From Verrucomicrobiota bacterium (GTDB taxonomy: Bacteria > Verrucomicrobiota > Verrucomicrobiia > Opitutales > UBA953), in assembly GCA_030830965.1 (NCBI GenBank), contig JAURLX010000016.1, positions 1 to 50,540 of the forward strand: a stretch of 50,540 bases of DNA, read 5' to 3'. Of the stretch, positions 26,991 to 35,329 are shown piece after piece. Each line of letters opens with the position of its first letter. Positions within the stretch are counted from its first letter, which is position 1. Under the pieces are notes generated by a model. That model ran no database searches. It was not told the origin of the DNA and was given only the letters and a program-made list of their open reading frames with translations. Position numbers and translations under genes: made by a program.

Positions 26991-27060
26991 GGGAGGATTA
27001 TCCCTCCTGCCCGAGGTTTTTAAATGGCGGACGTCCGGCAGTCGGTTGTAGTATCCAACC
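26991..27060. promoter_or_regulatory. Divergent promoter/operator region between PSD1 and AraC genes
   Basis: A 70-bp gap between two divergent starts. On the minus strand a -10-like GATAAT (26997-27002) lies six bases before the PSD1 ATG. On the plus strand a -10-like TAGTAT (27049-27054) lies six bases before the AraC ATG. The AraC-side hexamer sits in an inverted repeat GGTTG-N7-CAACC (27044-27060). Neither start has a Shine-Dalgarno sequence. No good -35 hexamer is visible, as is common for activator-dependent promoters. The assignment is by inspection only. Confidence 0.4.
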
Positions 27061-27918
27061 ATGTCCAAGGGGCCTGAGACGCGTTTCCTGGTGTCGCTGC
27101 ACTCGACGCCGGCACCTGCCCACCAGGACGTGTTCTACACGGTGCCACGGGCGGGGCACCTGCAGGCCTCGCCCTCCCACCGCATCAGTCGCGACCGCTA
27201 TCCGGGTCACGAGCTGATCCTCTGCCTCTCTGGCCGCGCTTGGACGCGCGTCGCAGGACGGACGCACGCCATCAGGCCTGGCGACTTCGTGTGGCTCAAC
27301 TGCCACCATCCGCATGAGCATTGGGCGGAGCCTTCGGACCCTTGGGAGGCGATGTGGGTCCGTGCCGAAGGTCCGCAGCTCGCGAAGCTGTCCGAGCTCA
27401 TGTCGGTCCGCGCCGCTCCGGTCATCGCGGGTGTCGACCGCAAGGAGGCGGTCGCGGCGTTCAAGGAGGCGTTCCGTCTCGTGGCCGACCGTGCTCCCGA
27501 GTCTCCGGCCCGTCTCCATGCCGTCGTGGCCCGGTTGCTTGCCGTGGTCTGCGCCGCCCGAGCCCGGTCCGGCGACGCCGCACCCGACGTCCCTCCCGCG
27601 CTCGCCAAGGTCGTCGAGCGGATGCGGCTGTTCTATTTTGAGAAGCATACGCTCGAGGGTCTGGCTAGGCTCGCCGGTCTGAGCCCCACGCATTTCACAC
27701 GCGTCTTCCGGGCCGCTTTCGGCACGAGCCCGATCGACTGGCTGCGTCGGGAGCGCATCAGCCAGGCGAAGCGCCGGCTCGCCGGCAGTGACGATGAGAT
27801 CAAGGAGATCGCCGCGCAGGTCGGGTTCTCCGACCGTTATTTCTTCAGCAAGGACTTCAAACGTCACACCGGCATGACCCCGGGCCAGTATCGCGCCCGC
27901 GAGCAGGGCGGGGAGTAG
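27061..27918 (+). CDS. AraC-family transcriptional regulator with N-terminal cupin domain
   Basis: A 285-residue protein. The N-terminal half is a cupin-type sensor (GHELILCLSGRAWTRVAGRT, IRPGDFVWLNCHHPHEHWA), as in sugar-responsive AraC proteins. The C-terminal 95 residues hold the double helix-turn-helix: LEGLARLAGLSPTHFTRVFR, then the linker helix and IKEIAAQVGFSDRYFFSKDF followed by KRHTGMTPGQYR. It is divergent from the six-gene PSD1/DUF1501 cluster with only 70 bp between starts, so it is the obvious candidate activator of that cluster. The effector is unknown; a glycan breakdown product is an inference from context. Confidence 0.92.
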   Translation: MSKGPETRFLVSLHSTPAPAHQDVFYTVPRAGHLQASPSHRISRDRYPGHELILCLSGRAWTRVAGRTHAIRPGDFVWLNCHHPHEHWAEPSDPWEAMWVRAEGPQLAKLSELMSVRAAPVIAGVDRKEAVAAFKEAFRLVADRAPESPARLHAVVARLLAVVCAARARSGDAAPDVPPALAKVVERMRLFYFEKHTLEGLARLAGLSPTHFTRVFRAAFGTSPIDWLRRERISQAKRRLAGSDDEIKEIAAQVGFSDRYFFSKDFKRHTGMTPGQYRAREQGGE

Positions 27919-27942
27919 CCGGAGCCCCGGCCGTAGCCCGGC

Positions 27943-29334
27943 TCACACCCTCCATCCGTCCCGGTATTCCTTGCGCACAAGGGCGTTGGCGGCCTTGTGG
28001 TTGGCGATCCGGAGGGCGGCGGCGTCCCACTTGAGGGAGGCGCCGGGGAAGCGTGAGGCGATGGTGCCGAGCAGTACGGCCTCGGTCAGAGGCCCGGCGT
28101 AGGCGAAATTGTCGGTGCACTCGACGCCAGTCAGGGCGGCGTCCACCCAGCCATGGTAATGGTTGAGGCTCTCCTCGGCCCGGATGTCGGCGATCTTGAT
28201 CGCCGGAACCTTCTCACCCCGGTCGAGGGCGCGCTTGCGGCGGGCCTCCTCTCCGGGGGTCAAGGTGGCGCCGTACTTCTCCTCCGGCAGCAGCACGGGC
28301 GTGCCGACGTGAGGGAGGAGCAGTACGCCGTCTGTGCCGACGAACATCGATCCGCCGTCGAAGAGCTTCTTACCCTTGGGGAGCTGCGCGAGCGAGGCTT
28401 CGGGTTTTCGGCCGCCGTCATGCCAGGTCATGGTGATGGTGTCGCCCGCGGTGTATTTCGTGCCGGGGTAGACGTAGGTGATGGTCTCGGCGGAGCACCA
28501 GGTCTGCGCGTTCACGCCGACGCTGTCGGCCTTGATCGTGAGGGGCTTGGTGAGTTCGAGCGCGCAGAAGACGGGATCGTAGATGTGGCAGCCGAAGTCG
28601 CCGAGGGTGCCGCAGCCGAAGTCCAGCCAGTCGCGCCACTTGAACGGATGATAGACGTCGGGCGCGAAGGGTCGGGACGGCGCGACGCCGAGCCAGAGGT
28701 CCCAGGAGAGGCCCTTTGGCACGGGCGCGGTGCTGGGGGGCAGGCCGGTGAGGTTGGTGTAGCGGTTGCCGGGATTGGGGTGCCAGGAGTGCACTTCCTT
28801 CACCTTGCCGATGCGACCGGACTGGATGAGCTTCACCGCGGTGCGGTACTCGGTGCGCGAGTGGATCTGGTTGCCCATGCGCGTCTGCACGCCCATGCGG
28901 GCGGCCTCCTCGGTGAGCAGGCGGGCTTCCGCGACGGAATGGGTCAGAGGCTTCTGCAGGTAGACGTGCTTGCGCCTGCGCATCGCCAGGAGGGCGGGCA
29001 GGGCGTGCATATGGTCCGGAGTCGAGACGGTCACGGCGTCGAACGTGTCGCCGAGCTTTTCATACATCTCGCGGAAGTCGGCGTAGTGCGGGGTGCCGGG
29101 AAAGGCCGCGTCCGCTCCGCCGAACCGGCTGGTGTCGATGTCGCAGAAGGCGACGTACTTGGCTTTGGGGTGGGAGCCGACCTCGCGCACGTCGGAGAGC
29201 CCCTTGTTGCTCACGCCGACGGCTGCGATCTGCAGGCGGGAGTTGACGTTCTGGCAGCTGACGAGGGCGGGGAAGCCGGCGACGGCGACCGCGGAGGTCT
29301 GGACGAAACGACGGCGTGAGAGGGGATTGCTCAT
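27943..29334 (-). CDS. Gfo/Idh/MocA-family oxidoreductase, Tat-exported
   Basis: A 463-residue protein with a Tat leader (LSRRRFVQTSAVAVAGFPAL) and then a Rossmann segment (LQIAAVGVSNKGLSDVREVG). The family core follows with VTVSTPDHMHALPALLAMRR, KHVYLQKPLTHSVAEARLL and the C-terminal dimerisation sheet. LQKPLTHS corresponds to the E-K-P motif, with Gln in place of the usual Glu, as in many PVC members. Exported Gfo/Idh proteins carry tightly bound NAD(P) and act on sugars; some are glycosidases by a redox mechanism. It is convergent with the AraC gene (24 bp gap). The substrate is unknown. Confidence 0.88.
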   Translation of the reverse strand: MSNPLSRRRFVQTSAVAVAGFPALVSCQNVNSRLQIAAVGVSNKGLSDVREVGSHPKAKYVAFCDIDTSRFGGADAAFPGTPHYADFREMYEKLGDTFDAVTVSTPDHMHALPALLAMRRRKHVYLQKPLTHSVAEARLLTEEAARMGVQTRMGNQIHSRTEYRTAVKLIQSGRIGKVKEVHSWHPNPGNRYTNLTGLPPSTAPVPKGLSWDLWLGVAPSRPFAPDVYHPFKWRDWLDFGCGTLGDFGCHIYDPVFCALELTKPLTIKADSVGVNAQTWCSAETITYVYPGTKYTAGDTITMTWHDGGRKPEASLAQLPKGKKLFDGGSMFVGTDGVLLLPHVGTPVLLPEEKYGATLTPGEEARRKRALDRGEKVPAIKIADIRAEESLNHYHGWVDAALTGVECTDNFAYAGPLTEAVLLGTIASRFPGASLKWDAAALRIANHKAANALVRKEYRDGWRV

Positions 29335-29472
29335 GGGGGTGGATTCTTATGGTGCTGAGCCGTCCGCTGTGCAAAGGCGTTAATGTGTCGAAAATGAGCG
29401 AAACGATGACCTTCGTTGGCCTCAGGGAGAATGAGGCAGGTCGTCATTGATCGCGAGCTCCTGCCTTGGGCA

Positions 29473-29496
29473 GGGCTGACCGCCCTCAGTCAGCCC
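29473..29496. repeat. Palindromic element downstream of the serine hydrolase gene (copy 1 of 2)
   Basis: GGGCTGAC (29473-29480) pairs with GTCAGCCC (29489-29496) around an 8-nt loop. It lies two bases beyond the stop of the hydrolase gene and may terminate its transcript, although no T-tract follows on the minus strand. Nearly the same sequence occurs at 47240-47261 in another intergenic spot, so it may instead be a dispersed REP-like repeat. Confidence 0.55.
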
Positions 29497-29498
29497 CC

Positions 29499-30719
29499 TC
29501 ACTTCCCGTACGTCTCCAAGGCGGCCTTCTGGAAGGTACGGCGGGCTTCGCTGGCGTCAGAGTTGGGGAAGTTGGCCCGCTGTACGAGCAGCACGTAGGC
29601 GCGCTGACGGACGGGATCGATCCACATCTGGGTGCCATGCATGCCGCCATGTCCGAAGGAGCCCGCGCTTAGGCTCTCGGTCACGCCCTGCGGGTCGCGC
29701 ACGATGTGAAAGCCGAGCCCCATGGCCATCCCGGGGGTGAAGCTGACCTTGGACATGTCTCCGAGCTGGTTGCGGGTCATCAGGGCGACGGTTTCCGGCT
29801 TGAGGATGCGGCGGCCTTCGAATTCGCCCTGGTTGAGCATCAGCCGGCAGAAGCGCGCGATGTCCTCACCGGTCGACCAAAGGCCGCCCGCTGGGATCGC
29901 CGTGCGCGAGGGGTCGCTGTAGGGCTCGCGGAAGGTGTGCGTCCGACCGAGGACCAGACGGCCGCTCTCCTTGTCCCGGGCGTAGGGCAGGGCGCGCCGG
30001 CCGAGCTCCTGGTCATCGGGCCAGAAGGTGGTCGAGGTCATGCCCAGCGGTTCGAGCAGGCGTGTCTCGAGGAAATCGGAGTAGGGCATCCCGGAGACGA
30101 CCTCGACGATCCGTCCGAGCGTGTTGATGCCGGGGTTGTTGTACGACCATTGGGAGCCGGGCTCGTACCGCAGGGGCTGGCTCGCGTAGAAGTCGCACAT
30201 CTTCTCCAATGACAGCGTGTCGCTCGGCTGGCCGGCCGGGGTGGCGTAGGCCGTGGTCAACCCCGAGGTGTGCGTGAGGAGGTCCTTCACCGTGATGGGC
30301 CGGGCCGGATCGACGAGCTTCCCGTCCTTGAGCAGTTTCTGCCCCTTGAAGGCGGGCAGGAACTTGGCGACCGGGTCGTCCAGGGAGACCTTGCCCTCCT
30401 CGGCGAGCATCATCACGCAGGCTGCGGTCATGGGCTTCGTCATCGACGCGATCCAGAAGACGGAGTCCTTGCGCATGGGGCGGGAGGCGCCGATGTCGGC
30501 CAGGCCGAAGGCCTCCATGCCGAGGACGCCGTCCGGCCCCGTCACGACCGTGACTGCTCCGGAGAACTCGTTGGCCTCGATCTGGTCGGAGAGGGCGAAC
30601 GCCATCACGGCGTTCTGCTCCTCGAGATTCACCCTGGTCGATGCTCCGCCCGGCTGCTCGCAGCCTGTCAGCAGCAGCCCGGCGATCAGGATGCACGCCG
30701 TCCTGTGAAGTCGTCCCAT
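29499..30719 (-). CDS. Lipoprotein serine hydrolase of the beta-lactamase (class C/EstB) fold
   Basis: A 406-residue protein with a lipobox LLTGC (Cys20). The catalytic motifs of the beta-lactamase/DD-peptidase/esterase fold are complete: S92-M-T-K95 (WIASMTKPMTAA), Y193-N-N195 (WSYNNPGIN), and a C-terminal HGG (GSFGHGGMHG). Members of this group are esterases, D-aminopeptidases or PBP-like enzymes, and true beta-lactamase activity is uncommon, so I do not call resistance. It is anchored at the outer or inner membrane facing the periplasm. A palindromic element directly follows the gene. Its neighbours do not specify a substrate. Confidence 0.9.
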   Translation of the reverse strand: MGRLHRTACILIAGLLLTGCEQPGGASTRVNLEEQNAVMAFALSDQIEANEFSGAVTVVTGPDGVLGMEAFGLADIGASRPMRKDSVFWIASMTKPMTAACVMMLAEEGKVSLDDPVAKFLPAFKGQKLLKDGKLVDPARPITVKDLLTHTSGLTTAYATPAGQPSDTLSLEKMCDFYASQPLRYEPGSQWSYNNPGINTLGRIVEVVSGMPYSDFLETRLLEPLGMTSTTFWPDDQELGRRALPYARDKESGRLVLGRTHTFREPYSDPSRTAIPAGGLWSTGEDIARFCRLMLNQGEFEGRRILKPETVALMTRNQLGDMSKVSFTPGMAMGLGFHIVRDPQGVTESLSAGSFGHGGMHGTQMWIDPVRQRAYVLLVQRANFPNSDASEARRTFQKAALETYGK

Positions 30720-30782
30720 GGCCTTAGGATGCCCCGCGGGAGCAGGGAGGGCAAGGTCGCAGAGGCGCCCCCGCCGAGGCGC

Positions 30783-32042
30783 CTATCTCCCGTCGTCCGA
30801 CGCGAGCACCTCGCCGCCCCTGGTAGGGTCAAAATCACCGTTCCACTTGGACACCACCAGGGTCGCCGCGGCGTTGCCGATGAAGTTGGTGATGGCCCGG
30901 GATTCGGAAAGGAAGCGGTCTACCCCGAGGATGAGCGCCATGCCCGCCACGGGCAGCTGGTCGGTGGCGGCCAGGGTCGCCGCCAGGGTCACGAAGCCGC
31001 TGCCGGTGATGCCGGCGGCGCCCTTCGAGGTGATCAGCAGGATCACGAGCAGGGACAGTTGCTGGCCGAGGTCCATGGGGGTGTCGGTGGCCTGCGCGAT
31101 GAACAACGCCGCCATGGTCAGGTAGATGCAGGTCCCGTCGAGGTTGAAGGAGTAGCCGGCCGGCACGACAAGTCCCACGGTCTGGCGGGCGCAGCCGGCG
31201 CGCTCCAGTTTCTCCATCAGGGCGGGGAGCGCGGGCTCCGACGAGGAGCAGCCCAGCACGACGAGCAGCTCCTCCTTCAGGAGCTTGAGCAGCTTCCACA
31301 GGCTGAATCCGCAGGCGCGGAGGATGAGCCCGACGGCGAGGAAGATGAAGGCGGCGGAGGTCAGGTAGACGCAGGCGATGAGCTGGGCCATCTTGGCGAT
31401 GGCGCCCAGTCCGTACTGGCCGACGGTGAAGGCCATCGCGCCCGCCGCGGCGGCCGGCGCGAGGCGGGTGACGAACGCCACGATGCCGAAGAAGACCCGG
31501 GACACGTCGTTGAGCAGGTTCATGACGGGCCGGCCGTGCTCGCCGAGCCGCCCGAGGGCCGCGCCGAAGAGCAGCGCGACCACGAGGATCTGCAGGACGT
31601 CACCTTGGGCGAAGGCGCCGACGAAACTCCGGGGGATGAGATGGAGCAGGAAGTCCGCCGCCCCGCCCGAATGCCGCGCGGCCTCGGCGTAGCCGCTCAC
31701 GGATTTCGCGTCGAGGGAGGCGACGTCGACATGCAGGCCTTCGCCTGGTCTGACCAGGTTCGCGACCACGAGGCCGATGACGAGCGCCAGGGTGGTCGCC
31801 GCCTCGAAGTAGACGAAGGCCTTCAGGCCGACCTTGCCCGCCTTCCGGAGGTCGCCCATCCCGGCCATGCCGATGACCACCGTCGTGAAGATGATCGGGC
31901 CGATGAGCATCTTCATCAGGGCGATGAAGGCGTCGCCGACGGGCTTGAGGCTCACGCCGGCCTCGGGGCTGAAGTGGCCGATCGTGACGCCCAAGGCGAT
32001 CCCGATGAGGACTTGGACGTAGAGCAGCTTGAGGTAGCGCAT
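30783..32042 (-). CDS. dctA: C4-dicarboxylate/amino acid:cation symporter (DctA type)
   Basis: A 419-residue membrane protein of the DAACS family. Diagnostic segments are LGCSSSEPALPALMEKLERA (serine-rich hairpin HP1), VPAGYSFNLDGTCIYLTMAA (the NLDGT-type TM7), ITGSGFVTLAATLAATDQLP and VDRFLSESRAITNFIGNAAA (HP2/TM8). These match DctA more closely than the glutamate-specific GltP. It would import succinate, fumarate or malate with protons or sodium. It stands alone, with 63 bp to the hydrolase and 82 bp to the SGNH gene, all on the same strand. No DctB/DctR regulator is nearby. Confidence 0.88.
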   Translation of the reverse strand: MRYLKLLYVQVLIGIALGVTIGHFSPEAGVSLKPVGDAFIALMKMLIGPIIFTTVVIGMAGMGDLRKAGKVGLKAFVYFEAATTLALVIGLVVANLVRPGEGLHVDVASLDAKSVSGYAEAARHSGGAADFLLHLIPRSFVGAFAQGDVLQILVVALLFGAALGRLGEHGRPVMNLLNDVSRVFFGIVAFVTRLAPAAAAGAMAFTVGQYGLGAIAKMAQLIACVYLTSAAFIFLAVGLILRACGFSLWKLLKLLKEELLVVLGCSSSEPALPALMEKLERAGCARQTVGLVVPAGYSFNLDGTCIYLTMAALFIAQATDTPMDLGQQLSLLVILLITSKGAAGITGSGFVTLAATLAATDQLPVAGMALILGVDRFLSESRAITNFIGNAAATLVVSKWNGDFDPTRGGEVLASDDGR

Positions 32043-32124
32043 GGGGCGTTCTTGTGTCTACGCCCCGGCGTCTCCTCCGCAATCTTTCGCCGCGCCGTCC
32101 GCGCGCCGCCCGTTCAGCCGGTCG

Positions 32125-33210
32125 TCATCTGCCGACATACCACCCTTTGGAGAAAGGCGAGGTCGTCAGGAATTGTTCGAGCTGCTCCGCGACTTTCTGG
32201 CGGCCCGCCGGGGAGGGGTGCGTTCCGTCGGGGCCGAAGTCCTCGGGCTTCCAGACCAGTCCGTCCGAGGCCCTGGGCCTCAGGCCGTCCGCCCAAAGGT
32301 AGGGCCCCCAGACCAGCACGGGCGCACCGGGCTTGAGGCCTCCGTCCTTCAGTTGGTCCATGATCGTCCAGCGCACCGCGAACGCGCTCTCGTAGGCATG
32401 GGGCTCTGGGTTGAGTCCGGTCCGCGCGTGGCCGGCGTAGATGCGGCTGGAGAAAAAGACCAGCCGGACTCCGGGACAGTGCTTCCGTAGCGCGGCGAGG
32501 TCCTGCGCGATGTAGTCCTTCAGGCGCGCCGCCTCGGCGGGGAAGGGCGAGCGGGGGCCGGGAAACGCTTGCTTGAACCAGACCGCCTGCACCTGCGGGG
32601 CGGAGACGCCCGCCTTCTGCAGTCTCTGCGCGATGACTTTCCAGAAGCCGGCCTCGGGATCGGCGATCCGATCCGCCGACTGGCCGCCCTGGGCGCCGTC
32701 CACCAGTACGACGTTCTTGGCTCGGGCCCCTCGCTGGTCGGACAATGTCTGGAACGCGCTGAACTCCTGGGTCGTGTTGGACATCCCGATCGAGAGCAGG
32801 ACGATGCGCCCGGTCTCGGAGGGCTTGCCGGCCGGGTCGAGCGGGCGGATGCCCGCCGCGGCCTGCGTCGCGGCCTCCGCAAGCTTGGGCGGCGGGACGT
32901 TCGCGCCTTCGCCGTAGAGTCCGCCCGATTCTCCGCGATGATCCGATTTGAGCTCGGTCAGCGGCGTCATCCCCGTCGAGGTCACGGCGCTTTTCGCCGG
33001 TTCGGCGTCCTTGCGTCCGGAGCCGCGCGCGCGTTCGGCCTTCGCGCGTTCGAGGTAGGCGCGCTCGGACGCCGTCAGGGTCTCCCCGGCCTGCTCCCGG
33101 CGGAGATAGCCGCGCGCTTTTTCGAAGTCGACAGGCCCGGCGTCTTTGGTCTGGGCGGAGAGCGTGATCTGCAGCGCCAGCAGGCAGATTAGCGCGGAGA
33201 TCACACGCAT
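32125..33210 (-). CDS. Secreted SGNH/GDSL-like hydrolase
   Basis: I place the start at ATG 33210, where a signal peptide begins (MRVISALICLLALQITLSAQ), giving 361 residues; the longer frame to 33426 runs into the end of the tgt fusion gene. A charged, helical N-terminal segment (EKARGYLRREQAGETLTASE) is followed by an SGNH-like core. VLLSIGMSNTTQEF replaces the GDSL block with Ser in GMSNT, VLVDGAQGGQSADR is the Gly block, and GPDGTHPSPAGRQKVAEQL carries the block V Asp and His. Ester hydrolysis on a glycan or lipid is likely, but the divergent block I lowers certainty. Confidence 0.72.
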   Translation of the reverse strand: MRVISALICLLALQITLSAQTKDAGPVDFEKARGYLRREQAGETLTASERAYLERAKAERARGSGRKDAEPAKSAVTSTGMTPLTELKSDHRGESGGLYGEGANVPPPKLAEAATQAAAGIRPLDPAGKPSETGRIVLLSIGMSNTTQEFSAFQTLSDQRGARAKNVVLVDGAQGGQSADRIADPEAGFWKVIAQRLQKAGVSAPQVQAVWFKQAFPGPRSPFPAEAARLKDYIAQDLAALRKHCPGVRLVFFSSRIYAGHARTGLNPEPHAYESAFAVRWTIMDQLKDGGLKPGAPVLVWGPYLWADGLRPRASDGLVWKPEDFGPDGTHPSPAGRQKVAEQLEQFLTTSPFSKGWYVGR

Positions 33211-33292
33211 GAAGGCATCATGCGAAGCCCGCAGTCTCGCGGCAATGTCATTGTCGGGCCTGTCATCGGTCGTGACCACTCCTGCCGAGGGG

Positions 33293-35329
33293 TCAGCCCT
33301 GGGCGAACTGCGGGTGTCCTTCGATCCTCGCCTCGAGCTCGGCACGCTCGGCGTCCCCCAGCCCCTCGGGGAACCTGGCCGACGAACGACGCCATTTGTC
33401 GAGCCACTCGCGTCCGAGGAGGGCATAGCGACAGGGGCGGACGTAGCCGGGCGTCAGGGCCACGATGGTCTCTTTCTTCACGCCGGTGCCGGTGCCGATC
33501 GCGACGTGGAAGCCGGCGTCGAGCAGGGCGACGCGCACCGCGGTGGAGGCGGAGTAGGTGAAAAGCTCCGCGGGCCTCCGTGGGTCGCACAGGCTGAAGA
33601 GGCGCCGGAACTGGCCCGGGGTCCAGCAGGCGGTGTCGGTCTTGTGCGAGAAGAAGTCGAAGAAGATGAGGTCGGGGGCGGAGGAGGATCCGCCGACGGT
33701 CTGCCAGAAGTCGCCGACATGCAGCTCCCAGCTGAGGCCTTCGAACTGGCGGGACTGCCAGGCATGCCGGGCGAGGATCGCATCGGGCCCGGAGTGGCGT
33801 AGGTATTCGAAGCGGTTCTTGTGCGTGAGCGCGAGCCGTAGGGAGTCGAGGTCGTTCTCGAAGCTGATGACACGCATCCGTCGCACCGGCCCCTTGGCGG
33901 CCTCGGCTTCGTAGCATTCGATCGCGGCCATGGCGTTGGCGGCGGCTCCCAGCCCGACGTCCCAGACGACGAGCGGATCGACATCTGCGGGTCCGCGACC
34001 GGGGGGCAGGGCGAGGCGTCCGGCGAGTCCGGATTGGTCGACGTACAGCGCCCTGGCTTCGACCATGGGAGGGGTGTGCGAATGCATGATCTCGCCCGAG
34101 GAGACCTGACGGATGCTCGCGAAACCCTCGTCGGCGAGGTGCACTTCGTAGTCGCCGAGTTTCCGTGGCCGACGCTCCTTGCCGACTTTCGGGGGCACCG
34201 ACGGGTTGTCGACGTCCTCCTCCTGCAGGAAGGCGCGCTTCTCGTGGTAGAGAGGGAGGAACCGGTCTTCGAGGACGCTCTGTCGGATCTCCCGCATGAG
34301 CTGATGGTAGAACCAGATGTTGTGACGGCCGATCAAGGTCCAGCCCAGCGGCTCCTGGGTCTTGGTCAGGTGATGCAGGTAGCCGCGCGAATGCCTGGCG
34401 CACACGGGGCAGCCGCACGCCGGGTCCAGCTTCTCCTCCGAGAACTTGTAGGCCGACCGGCGCAGCTGCAGGATGCCGCGGGAGGTGTAGGCGGTCCCGA
34501 ACTGCGCGACTTTGTTGGGGATGATGCAGTCGAACATGTCGACGCCGCGGTGCACGGCCTCGAGCAGGTCGAGCGGCGTCCCGACCCCCATGAGGTAGCG
34601 CGGCCGGTCCGCAGGGAGCATCGCGGCCGCCGCCTCGCAGGTGTCCTCGCGCTCGCTCTTGCCCTCGCCGACCGCGAGCCCGCCGATGGCGAAGCCGTCG
34701 AAGGGCAGCTGGGTGAGCCCTTCGGCGCTCTCCCTGCGGAGGTCGGGGTAGAGGGCGCCTTGCACGATCGCGAACATGGCCTGCGGGGAGTCACCACGCG
34801 CCTTGAGGCTGCGTACGGCCCAGCGGTGGGTGATGTCGAGGGCGGCCTTGGCCGTGGTCCGGTCGGCCGTCGAGGGGATGCACTGGTCGAGGACCATCAT
34901 GATGTCGCTGCCGATGGCGACCTGGGTGCCAATGCTGGTCTCGGGGCTCAGCAGGTGGATCTTGCCGTCGACGTAGCTGCGGAACTCGGCGCCTTCCTCC
35001 TTCATGCTCCGGGCGTGGGGCAGGGAGAAGATCTGGAAGCCGCCTGAGTCGGTCAGGAAGGACTTCTCCCAGCCGGTGAACTTGTGGATGCCGCCGAGGC
35101 GCCGGAAGACCTCGGGGCCGGGCCGCAGGAGAAGGTGATAGGTGTTGGCGAGAAGTATCTGCGAGCCGGACTCGAGGAGCGACTCGAAGGTCTGCGCCTT
35201 CACCGTGGCCTGGGTGCCCACGGGCATGAACAGCGGCGTCTGCACCTCGTTGTGCAGGGTGCGGAAGGTCGCCGCCCGCGCCCGCGATCCGGAAGCGGTT
35301 TTCTCGAGGGTGAACTTCAGGCGGGACAT
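33293..35329 (-). CDS. tgt: Fusion of tRNA-guanine transglycosylase (Tgt) and MnmD-type (DUF752) tRNA methyltransferase
   Basis: I place the start at ATG 35329 (MSRLKFTLEK), giving 678 residues. Residues 1 to about 375 are a complete bacterial Tgt: TDSGGFQIFS with D94, FAIGGLAVGEGK, GVDMFDC with the probable nucleophile D267, and zinc ligands C305-G-C307-P-V-C310 with H336. Residues about 395-635 match the methyltransferase half of MnmC/MnmD: SSGEIMHSHTPPMVEAR, WDVGLGAAANAMAAIE (SAM site), LIFFDFFSHKTDTACWTPGQF with D558, and TYSASTAVRVALLDAGFHV. Tgt inserts preQ1 at G34, and MnmD methylates nm5U34 to mnm5U34. There is no FAD-oxidase (MnmC1) part. The tRNA-contact segment reads PNKVAQFG instead of the usual PTRNARNG. 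The two domains share one uninterrupted frame. Confidence 0.9.
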   Translation of the reverse strand: MSRLKFTLEKTASGSRARAATFRTLHNEVQTPLFMPVGTQATVKAQTFESLLESGSQILLANTYHLLLRPGPEVFRRLGGIHKFTGWEKSFLTDSGGFQIFSLPHARSMKEEGAEFRSYVDGKIHLLSPETSIGTQVAIGSDIMMVLDQCIPSTADRTTAKAALDITHRWAVRSLKARGDSPQAMFAIVQGALYPDLRRESAEGLTQLPFDGFAIGGLAVGEGKSEREDTCEAAAAMLPADRPRYLMGVGTPLDLLEAVHRGVDMFDCIIPNKVAQFGTAYTSRGILQLRRSAYKFSEEKLDPACGCPVCARHSRGYLHHLTKTQEPLGWTLIGRHNIWFYHQLMREIRQSVLEDRFLPLYHEKRAFLQEEDVDNPSVPPKVGKERRPRKLGDYEVHLADEGFASIRQVSSGEIMHSHTPPMVEARALYVDQSGLAGRLALPPGRGPADVDPLVVWDVGLGAAANAMAAIECYEAEAAKGPVRRMRVISFENDLDSLRLALTHKNRFEYLRHSGPDAILARHAWQSRQFEGLSWELHVGDFWQTVGGSSSAPDLIFFDFFSHKTDTACWTPGQFRRLFSLCDPRRPAELFTYSASTAVRVALLDAGFHVAIGTGTGVKKETIVALTPGYVRPCRYALLGREWLDKWRRSSARFPEGLGDAERAELEARIEGHPQFAQG

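Noticed and set aside
29499-30719. Beta-lactamase resistance gene
   Set aside because: The SxxK/YxN/HxG set is shared by esterases and peptidases of the same fold, and a lipoprotein form with these surroundings gives no support for antibiotic hydrolysis.
30270-32336. A 688-codon open frame on the plus strand opposite the serine hydrolase and dctA genes
   Set aside because: It is antisense to two proteins with complete family motifs, is Gly/Glu/Arg/His-rich without recognisable domains, and spans their intergenic gap. High GC produces such frames.
33211-33426. N-terminal extension of the SGNH-like hydrolase
   Set aside because: It would run into the end of the tgt fusion gene and precede a good signal peptide at 33210.
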